Shown here: positions 32,628 through 38,689 of the stretch, piece by piece
Position numbering within the stretch: position 1 is the first letter of the stretch
Layout: each line of letters opens with the position of its first letter
Assembly (NCBI GenBank): GCA_020628855.1
Contig: JAHDEL010000029.1
Coordinates: forward strand, 1 to 38,689
DNA from: Saprospiraceae bacterium
GTDB taxonomy: Bacteria; Bacteroidota; Bacteroidia; Chitinophagales; Saprospiraceae
DNA length: 38,689 nucleotides
Direction of reading: 5' to 3'
The notes under the pieces: model-generated
The model's database searches: none
What the model was told of the DNA's origin: nothing
Seen by the model: the letters and a program-made list of their open reading frames with translations, nothing else
Program-made: the position numbers and the translations under genes

Positions 32628-33664
32628 GAGGCTTGTTTAATTATCGGTAGTTTTACAACAAACTCTTCCGCAGTCTCTTCTACAATAATCTCTTGATTAG
32701 TCAACAATTCGTATCGGGACTTGATATTTGCCAAGCCGAGTTTGGTAGAATTATATTGTTGCTGCTTTCTCTGTAAATTATTCCTCACCGTCACATAGTC
32801 GTTGTCATTACTCAATGAGACTTTGAGCGGCTTGTTCTTTGAGGTGATATTATGCTTTACTGCATTTTCGATAAGTATTTGAAGCGATAATGGTAGAACA
32901 AAATGATGCATAATAGATTCATCGAGTGTATTCAATATCTGAATCTTTCCTTGGAATCTAGTTTTCAACAAATAGATATAGGAATCAAGAGCCTCAAGTT
33001 CTTTCTCAATAGTGATTAATTTTTCATCTCGTACTTCTAAGATATTCCTGTACGTTTTGGAAAGTTTTTGCACAAAATTGATGGCAAGATTTGGCTCTTC
33101 AGGAATGATCGAAACCAAGGTATTCAAGCTATTAAATAAGAAATGCGGATTAACTTGATTCTTGAGGGTACTTAGCTTTTGTTCAGCTGTAATCCTTTCT
33201 AACTTATTCTTTTCGATCTCAGTCAATCTTGATTTATTGAAGTAATAAATGCCTTCATACAAAAAGAACATCATAGCAATGATGATCAGTGTAGTCAATA
33301 ACTCAGATATCATGTTCTTATGTGCAAGCTCAGCAATATGAGGAAAGCAATTGTGAATAATTTGAGTAATCGAAACTTTTACAAGTATTATAGAAAGACC
33401 TACCCAAAAAATGACAAAACCCAACCTACGTACAGTAAATCTATAATCATCAAATCTCTTGTGATACTCAATGATTACCTTTCTGATTAGTATCCAATAA
33501 CAGACAGTGAACGCCATCCCGACTAAAAAACATGCTAGTGGCAATTCGGTAAAAGCATCCCCGAAAGTCATTAGACTAACCAATAATGAGACTACTGGCA
33601 CCCCAAGACAGATTAACCATCTATCATCAAAACCTAGATATTTTATGCTAGTTGATACACTCAT
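32624..33664 (-). CDS. LytS-type sensor histidine kinase (His_kinase family)
   Basis: 346 residues. About four membrane helices occupy residues 12-145 (for example WLICLGVPVVSLLVSLMTF and LLTTLIIIAMMFFLYEGIYY). A coiled linker follows, then the H-box LKNQVNPHFLFNSLNTLVSI of the PF06580 kinases and a HATPase domain with LQILIENAVKHNI (N-box) and a reduced glycine region (LGLANIKSRYEL). There is no large periplasmic domain, so it may sense membrane state or a partner protein. It overlaps by 4 bp both the polytopic membrane protein gene upstream and the regulator gene downstream, which favours a physical partnership with the former. Confidence 0.94.
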   Translation of the reverse strand: MSVSTSIKYLGFDDRWLICLGVPVVSLLVSLMTFGDAFTELPLACFLVGMAFTVCYWILIRKVIIEYHKRFDDYRFTVRRLGFVIFWVGLSIILVKVSITQIIHNCFPHIAELAHKNMISELLTTLIIIAMMFFLYEGIYYFNKSRLTEIEKNKLERITAEQKLSTLKNQVNPHFLFNSLNTLVSIIPEEPNLAINFVQKLSKTYRNILEVRDEKLITIEKELEALDSYIYLLKTRFQGKIQILNTLDESIMHHFVLPLSLQILIENAVKHNITSKNKPLKVSLSNDNDYVTVRNNLQRKQQQYNSTKLGLANIKSRYELLTNQEIIVEETAEEFVVKLPIIKQAS

Positions 33665-34344
33665 TTTTTTGACCTAATTCTTCTTGTCAACGCAACAATA
33701 TCCACAAGATGATTATAAATCACTAAAGGAACAATGATAGCCGGTAATAATACTGCAGGAAACTGCATTACTGCCTTATTCGGTTGATCAAATGCAAACT
33801 GCTGAAAGGGCAACTCTGCGGAAAGCAATGCGTTAATCAAGATGAATAAGACTAAGCCTAATGCAATGCAATTCCAAAGCCTGAGTGCTTGATCTGAAAT
33901 CTTATCATAGTAATATAGTGCCCCCACAATTGGTGCTGTGATACCAGCCAAAATATCAAAATTCCTTCCTTCAAAAGTCATTAACTCAGGAATCAAACCA
34001 TGGACAAACAACTGAAATAGCATGAGCTCTATTGGGATCCTAATCGTATGTAAGAAAGCACTTAATTTGAGATCCCTGACTGCAATTGCTGCATCCAACT
34101 GCCTTGGTAACATGGCATATATGGTTATCAAAATAAAAGGGACAAACATCAATGCAAACCTTGGTGGCATGCTCGTATCTTCATAAAATCCGACGTAAGC
34201 CAAAGCACTGTGCAAGACTGTCCATACAGATAAGAATAGTATTATCTTCCAATTCCTACCATGTACCTTGTAGAACCACCCCAACTCAAAGATGAGAACC
34301 AAGACAAAAACAACTGATATCCAAAGTGGCAAATGTTCACTCAT
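33661..34344 (-). CDS. Polytopic membrane protein of unknown function, kinase partner
   Basis: 227 residues with about seven hydrophobic helices (from LWISVVFVLVLIFELGWFY at the N-terminus to AVLLPAIIVPLVIYNHLVDI near the C-terminus) and a basic tail RRIRSKK. I recognise no transporter or enzyme signature; similar uncharacterised proteins occur in Bacteroidota. The gene starts 21 nt after the receptor stop and overlaps the kinase gene start by 4 bp, so it is probably made together with the kinase. A sensory or ligand-handling role in the kinase complex is an inference from this coupling. Confidence 0.78.
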   Translation of the reverse strand: MSEHLPLWISVVFVLVLIFELGWFYKVHGRNWKIILFLSVWTVLHSALAYVGFYEDTSMPPRFALMFVPFILITIYAMLPRQLDAAIAVRDLKLSAFLHTIRIPIELMLFQLFVHGLIPELMTFEGRNFDILAGITAPIVGALYYYDKISDQALRLWNCIALGLVLFILINALLSAELPFQQFAFDQPNKAVMQFPAVLLPAIIVPLVIYNHLVDIVALTRRIRSKK

Positions 34345-34365
34345 AATCTGAGAAGTTCAATCAAA

Positions 34366-36765
34366 TTAGAATTCAATACGATACATAAAGTTAGGGAAGA
34401 AGCCTATTTGATAGACATCATTCACTTGATTCGTATTTCTATTGTAAGACTGTCTAAAGATATTCTCTGTATTAGTCACATTCTGAATATCAAAGAAGAC
34501 AGATTGTGAGAACTTTCTTTTGACATTATTCAGTTTGACTCCCAGCTTCACATCCCAACGGAAGTAAGGATCGTACTGCAGCTCGAAAGCTTGACTATTG
34601 TCTAGTACTTGTATCTCATTCACTCTGCTTGCTTCAAGGTCAACAGGAGTATAAAATCTCCCTCCTGCCGTTGTCACTTTTGTATCAAATGTGATTCTGT
34701 GTTGTTGTTGACTACCCCACTTGAATTCTTTACCCGCTAACACATTGAAAACATATTGATTATTAAATGCAGTATTACGCTCGACTTCATCACTAGCTGT
34801 ATACTTAGAATCGAAAACAGACCCTGTAGCAAGGACATAATATCCTTGATCAAAGAATTTTTCTAGCGTTAACTCTACTCCTCTATTTACGCCTGTACCT
34901 GCATTTTCCAAATCGTTCTTACCAACACTAAAGCCAAAATCAGCACCTTCATTCAATACTGAATATGTTGTTGACTCTCTATCCACAGGGATATTAAATA
35001 GACTTTGATAATAGACTTCTACTTTAGATCTCCAACTCTTACTGATTTTGAAGTCATGGCCCAACACCATTTGATGGCTCTTCATAAATCCTAAGTTCTT
35101 GTTTGGATTCGTAGACTGTCCATTCACCATCATGGTAGACAGTTGTATAGGAAGAGGCAGAGCTTGACTATGTAGACCATAGCCCAAGCTGATGCTATGT
35201 CGATCACTCATATCGTAACTCAAAGCTGCTCTAGGCTCAACTGCTAAATCTTCATTGACATCATAGTAAAAACCATGGAGGCCAAGATTAGCAGTTAACT
35301 TAGAATTCAGCCTATAGTTAAGGTGAGCATATGGCTGGAAAGAAGTCGCGGTCTCATCGAATTTGTAAACTTCGATCAGATCAAAAATGCCATCGTTATT
35401 ATCATCGATACCAAACTCAGCACTTTCTTGAGAAAGATTGACATTCGTTCGCTCATAAAGCAAACCTGTTCTAATAGTCATTTGAGCATTAATTTTTGAA
35501 TTGTAATAAGTGGATACACTCATCCGCTCTTGACCATCGTCGCCAATAACAAAAGGACGCACTACTTCGTCATCTTGGTCCTGATTGTAATACCTATCCC
35601 TTCCAAACTGGACATTATTTCCAGAAAGGGCAACTACTGTTCTCACATAGCTTTTATCATTAAGTAAGAGGTTATGTTTTAGACCGATTACACCAAATTT
35701 GGAATCTGCTCTTGCATCCTCATCATCAGCAGCAAAGAGATCGGTAGAATCTACTTCTTCATGCAGAAACTCAATGTCACTTGTACCTCCTATCCCAAAG
35801 AGAGTGAAGTTACCAAGCTTGCTTTTTCCAAAATCCAATTTGAATGAAATGTCAGAATAGTTAGGTACCGCGTTCGTACCTATATCCATACCTAAAGCTT
35901 GCGCTAGTCCTAAGAAAGAATAGCGATATCCAATAATAAAACTGCTATTATTCTTCTTAGAAATAGGACCTTCTATAAGTGCCTCGAGACCTGTTATAGC
36001 TCCCATCTGGAACATATATTCCATCTTGTCCTTATTACCGCTTCTGAAGCCTAGATCAAATACTCCCGATAGAGCATTACCATACTCTGCAGGAAATGCA
36101 GATGTCATGAAGTCAGAATTCTTGAGGAAGTTAGGATTCAATGCACTGACTGGTCCACCTGTGGTACCAACAGTACTAAAATGATTCGGAGAAGGAATAG
36201 GAATCCCTTCTAACCTCCATAATAACCCTGTTGGGCTATTCCCTCTAATAACAATATCATTCCTGCTATCATCAGCTGTGCTAACTCCAGCAAAATTACC
36301 AGCCAGTCTACCCACATCACTTCTCCCTCCTGAATAGCGATTGACTTCTTCCATACTGAATTGGCGAGAGGATACAGCTGCTAGATCATTGATTGGTTTG
36401 TCTTTATCGATAGAAGCAGTAATTACTACTTCTTCTAAAGCTACAAGAGACTCCTCCATCTCGATAGTTAAGTACACTTCTTTGCCAGAATTTACTTCAA
36501 TATTTGGTATGATTACTTCTTCGTATCCTAAATAATTGACTTGAAAAGTTTGCCTGCCTATCGGCACCTCTTCTATCACGAAGAGGCCATCAAAATCAGT
36601 AGTCGTACCCATTCCATCAGTTGCAGTTATTACTTGAATGCTTGCCCCAATAAGTGGCATCTCTGATTGTTTGTCAAGGATAATACCTTTCACATTTTGC
36701 ACTCCATTTTGTCCAAATGTATAGAAGCTCATAAACAAGAGAAGCATTGTAATTGGTGTTTTCAT
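34366..36765 (-). CDS. TonB-dependent outer-membrane receptor
   Basis: 799 residues from ATG 36765; the frame reaches 36810, but the chosen start gives a clean signal peptide (MKTPITMLLLFMSFYTFGQ). A CarboxypepD_reg domain follows (about 20-105; VKGIILDKQSEMPLIGASIQ), then the plug (about 120-245; DIVIRGNSPTGLLWRLEGIP) and a 22-strand-type barrel ending FPNFMYRIEF with a terminal Phe. It imports or senses a ligand using energy from TonB. No SusD partner, no TonB/ExbBD and no nutrient-specific enzyme is nearby. It is the first gene of the run with a membrane protein, LytS-type kinase, LytTR regulator and a T9SS cargo protein, so a signalling role is possible. Confidence 0.92.
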   Translation of the reverse strand: MKTPITMLLLFMSFYTFGQNGVQNVKGIILDKQSEMPLIGASIQVITATDGMGTTTDFDGLFVIEEVPIGRQTFQVNYLGYEEVIIPNIEVNSGKEVYLTIEMEESLVALEEVVITASIDKDKPINDLAAVSSRQFSMEEVNRYSGGRSDVGRLAGNFAGVSTADDSRNDIVIRGNSPTGLLWRLEGIPIPSPNHFSTVGTTGGPVSALNPNFLKNSDFMTSAFPAEYGNALSGVFDLGFRSGNKDKMEYMFQMGAITGLEALIEGPISKKNNSSFIIGYRYSFLGLAQALGMDIGTNAVPNYSDISFKLDFGKSKLGNFTLFGIGGTSDIEFLHEEVDSTDLFAADDEDARADSKFGVIGLKHNLLLNDKSYVRTVVALSGNNVQFGRDRYYNQDQDDEVVRPFVIGDDGQERMSVSTYYNSKINAQMTIRTGLLYERTNVNLSQESAEFGIDDNNDGIFDLIEVYKFDETATSFQPYAHLNYRLNSKLTANLGLHGFYYDVNEDLAVEPRAALSYDMSDRHSISLGYGLHSQALPLPIQLSTMMVNGQSTNPNKNLGFMKSHQMVLGHDFKISKSWRSKVEVYYQSLFNIPVDRESTTYSVLNEGADFGFSVGKNDLENAGTGVNRGVELTLEKFFDQGYYVLATGSVFDSKYTASDEVERNTAFNNQYVFNVLAGKEFKWGSQQQHRITFDTKVTTAGGRFYTPVDLEASRVNEIQVLDNSQAFELQYDPYFRWDVKLGVKLNNVKRKFSQSVFFDIQNVTNTENIFRQSYNRNTNQVNDVYQIGFFPNFMYRIEF

Positions 36766-36783
36766 GTGTATGCGATTTTGATT

Positions 36784-36791
36784 CAAAGATG
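36784..36791 (-). promoter_or_regulatory. Putative -7 promoter box for the receptor operon
   Basis: On the minus strand CATCTTTG differs from TAnnTTTG at one base and ends 18 nt before the receptor ATG, the distance seen for other candidate promoters here. About 20 nt upstream lies only CTTTC, a weak -33 box. Confidence 0.33.
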
Positions 36792-36856
36792 AATCTGTCA
36801 AGCACAACATGAAAGCTGTTTCTGATGAACTGTAGAATTGTTAAGTTGAATTGTAA

Positions 36857-37285
36857 TTACCCGCCTTTTAAAAGCGCTTTGACTTCCGGTTTGGTGATTT
36901 CCACGAAAGTGAAAACACCAAGAGCTATGCCCAAAATGCCAGTTAGACAACAGAGAATTCCTGTTACAAAGACCAAATTATACTGTGTTCGATTCTGGAT
37001 AGCTCGAGCAGAGAGAAAGCAACAGACTGCGACAGCTATAACGAAAATGGCAGCAAAGGACATGATAATTGTGATCAAGGTAAACGGAAAAAAACTTGGA
37101 TCCACAGAAGAAGTATCCATAGCAATCCTACCAAAAAAAGCAGGTAAACCAAAGGACATAACAAGGAAGTAGAGTCCGGTCAAACTAGACAGCACACCTT
37201 TGACGATATAGAAGATTCTTAATAGATCCAGATTATTGCTATCCTCTTGTGTCAAAACCGGTCTTGATATTTCCTGGCTTTCCAT
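36857..37285 (-). CDS. Small four-helix membrane protein of unknown function
   Basis: 142 residues with about four predicted membrane helices (LSSLTGLYFLVMSFGLPAFF, FTLITIIMSFAAIFVIAVAV, then FVTGILCCLTGILGIALGVF, plus a weaker N-terminal one) after a polar N-terminus. I recognise no family signature. It overlaps the acyltransferase gene upstream by 34 bp and is presumably co-expressed with it, so a role at the membrane alongside phospholipid synthesis is possible but unproven. Confidence 0.72.
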   Translation of the reverse strand: MESQEISRPVLTQEDSNNLDLLRIFYIVKGVLSSLTGLYFLVMSFGLPAFFGRIAMDTSSVDPSFFPFTLITIIMSFAAIFVIAVAVCCFLSARAIQNRTQYNLVFVTGILCCLTGILGIALGVFTFVEITKPEVKALLKGG

Positions 37286-38415
37286 ATCCTAAATATATCA
37301 AAATAAAAGATCGCGAACAATCCTAAAGCGGTCAAGAGGAAGGCAGGAGCTAATGTGCCAAAACCAAAGAGCGCTATACTTTTTATGACGATATAATACA
37401 GCATAAGATTAAGCATGAGGACCACGACACGCAAGGATAGATAGAATTCGTTCTTTCTGATTCGCTTCTTTACGAAGGTGTGACTCATTTGATAAGGAAT
37501 ATAATGCAGCACTTTGCCCAACATTGCTGGTATGAATCCGAGGATAAGAAAGCATTTGTGAAAGAGATTAAGTTCTCTAGATTTTACAACATCAGAAAAT
37601 GTGAGATTCTGCTCCCAAAGTTCTGTTCTCAATGCGTTTACCAGATCATTTCTAGGCACAAAATCACCTGATCTTAATCTGGTCATCCCATCTTTCCATT
37701 GCTGAATAAATGGTTTGCCAAAACTGGCTTCCAAGTGCATTGCTTCTTCAAATGTGAGTTCTTCTTCTGCAGTGATTGTTGGCAGTAAGTCATTAAATTC
37801 CTGCTCTACTCTCACAAGAAGATTTTTGGCGAATACTGCAGTATTTTCGGCAGTTCTAAAATATTCCTGAGCAGGAATAGGATCTGCAATAATTACGCTG
37901 CAGTCACCCCTTAAGATATTGGGATCGCTATAGACAAATCCAATAGGGATAATCTGTACATCGGCACCTGGGTGCTGCTCCATAGTTTTGTATGCTATGT
38001 GAGCAAAACCTTTCTTCAATCTTCTTAGTCTTCTGACTTGATTGTTAGTTCCTTCTGCGAAGATGATGAGAAGGTTATTCTTAATAATGAGATCAACACA
38101 TGTCTGAAAAGTTACCTCATTATCCTTAACACTATTATATCCATCCTCAGATTTATAGATAGGCACACCGTGTATCTTATCAAGCAACCAAGCAAAAATG
38201 TTATTTACCTTCCAAAAATTACCATTAATCAGAAAATGCAGTGGTCGCATGATCCACGTAGCAAGGATAATAGGCTCTAGATAAGCTGACGGGTGATTAC
38301 TCACAAAGATCACCGGCTTGTTCTTGGGAATCTTTTCTCTACCAATGATTTCAACTCTCTTATAGGAAAATTGTAAAGTGATTCGAATTAAGAACTTGAG
38401 AATTGTATACACCAT
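37252..38415 (-). CDS. PlsC-family 1-acyl-glycerol-3-phosphate acyltransferase
   Basis: 387 residues from ATG 38415; the frame opens earlier only at a TTG (38427). It likely transfers an acyl chain to lysophosphatidate or a related lipid at the inner membrane. Motif I reads VSNHPSAYLEP, that is His41-x5-Glu47, rather than the standard H-x4-D. Motif III is FAEGTNNQVRRLRRLKKG, with a conserved IIPIGFVYSDP further on. Two or three hydrophobic helices lie in the C-terminal region (about 285-375; for example LVVLMLNLMLYYIVIKSI), which makes it longer than simple PlsC proteins (about 245 aa). The substrate may differ from phosphatidate precursors. The small membrane protein gene overlaps its end by 34 bp. 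Confidence 0.87.
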   Translation of the reverse strand: MVYTILKFLIRITLQFSYKRVEIIGREKIPKNKPVIFVSNHPSAYLEPIILATWIMRPLHFLINGNFWKVNNIFAWLLDKIHGVPIYKSEDGYNSVKDNEVTFQTCVDLIIKNNLLIIFAEGTNNQVRRLRRLKKGFAHIAYKTMEQHPGADVQIIPIGFVYSDPNILRGDCSVIIADPIPAQEYFRTAENTAVFAKNLLVRVEQEFNDLLPTITAEEELTFEEAMHLEASFGKPFIQQWKDGMTRLRSGDFVPRNDLVNALRTELWEQNLTFSDVVKSRELNLFHKCFLILGFIPAMLGKVLHYIPYQMSHTFVKKRIRKNEFYLSLRVVVLMLNLMLYYIVIKSIALFGFGTLAPAFLLTALGLFAIFYFDIFRIWKARKYQDRF

Positions 38416-38452
38416 AGCGTGATACAAAGCTAAGGAATGCTCTCCAATCTCT

Positions 38453-38689
38453 TTACAACTTTACAAGCTTATGCATCTCGACTCTGCCTGTATCATCTTG
38501 AATTACTAAGGTATACAGCCCTGCATGCTCTTTTGAGAGATCTATGACTTGAGTAGTCTGTTCCTCTTGTGATGAAAAAAGTTGACGACCTGCAAGGTCC
38601 AAAAGACGAATTGTGGAACCTGCTGGAATGTTATCTAATGTCACTGTATTGGTCACTGGATTGGGGTGAATAGATATTTGCTTTTGATC
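38453..38689 (-). CDS. C-terminus of a T9SS type A sorting-domain protein (5' end outside window)
   Basis: The frame is open to the window edge; the last 78 residues are visible. They begin QISIHPNPVTNTVTL and continue with IRLLDLAGRQLF and HAGLYTLVIQDD, ending VEMHKLVKL: the type IX secretion C-terminal sorting domain almost in full. The cargo part lies outside the window, so its function cannot be stated. The internal GTG at 38656 lies inside the domain and is not a start. Its stop is 37 nt upstream of the acyltransferase ATG on the same strand. Confidence 0.88.
   Translation of the reverse strand, partial: DQKQISIHPNPVTNTVTLDNIPAGSTIRLLDLAGRQLFSSQEEQTTQVIDLSKEHAGLYTLVIQDDTGRVEMHKLVKL

Noticed and set aside
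34366-36765. SusC/SusD-type polysaccharide utilisation locus
   Set aside because: No SusD lipoprotein or glycoside hydrolase is encoded nearby, and the receptor is shorter than typical SusC proteins.
1-38689. CRISPR arrays, insertion sequences, prophage genes, toxin-antitoxin or defence genes
   Set aside because: No regularly spaced repeats, transposase, integrase, phage or nuclease-type genes were seen; gene content is housekeeping, metabolic and envelope signalling.

Overview
The window looks like a chromosomal segment of a Bacteroidota bacterium, probably of the Saprospiria/Chitinophagia side of the phylum. This rests on several signs: A+T-rich DNA, starts mostly without a Shine-Dalgarno, promoter -7 boxes of the TAnnTTTG type, two proteins ending in type IX secretion (T9SS type A) sorting domains, a TonB-dependent receptor with an N-terminal carboxypeptidase-regulatory-like domain, LytS/LytTR signalling, an EnvC-like protein with the degenerate LytM site usual in this phylum, and ECF sigma factors paired with membrane-anchored beta-barrel proteins. 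I see no insertion sequence, prophage, CRISPR array, rRNA or plasmid origin. There is one tRNA gene.

Layout. 1-669 is the end of a histidine kinase cut by the window edge. 711-3939 (minus) is a lipoprotein / ECF sigma / membrane-anchored barrel operon. 4309-4396 is tRNA-Ser(GGA). 4656-5654 is fructose-1,6-bisphosphatase. 5659-9232 (minus) is acpP-fabF-rnc plus a membrane metal-dependent hydrolase, divergent from pyruvate kinase (9544-10974). 11050-13612 is a TPR protein overlapping an EnvC-like amidase activator. 13719-15657 is a second ECF sigma / barrel cassette, whose cytoplasmic region carries three tandem copies of a short repeat. 15658-16113 is smpB. A small membrane-protein gene missed by length cut-offs lies at 16246-16407, between its own promoter and terminator. 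16447-21580 (minus) is dnaE followed by two thioredoxin-fold proteins and a lipoprotein. 21775-22872 is a fatty acid desaturase.

23058-30059 is the clearest metabolic unit: a SAM-I riboswitch with an intrinsic terminator, followed by metZ-like, metX-like, thrA, thrB and thrC, each overlapping the next or 2 bases apart. It takes aspartate to homoserine and then to homocysteine or threonine, so one SAM sensor appears to gate both branches. 30069-36765 (minus) holds an esterase-like lipoprotein and a tightly packed set of five genes: TonB-dependent receptor, polytopic membrane protein, LytS-type kinase, LytTR regulator and T9SS-secreted protein. The right end carries a small four-helix membrane protein, a PlsC-type acyltransferase and the C-terminus of another T9SS cargo protein.

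The best candidates for something undescribed are the two sigma / trans-envelope barrel cassettes and the receptor / membrane protein / LytS / LytTR / T9SS-cargo operon. Gene functions were assigned from motifs read by eye and recalled family knowledge; no database search was run.
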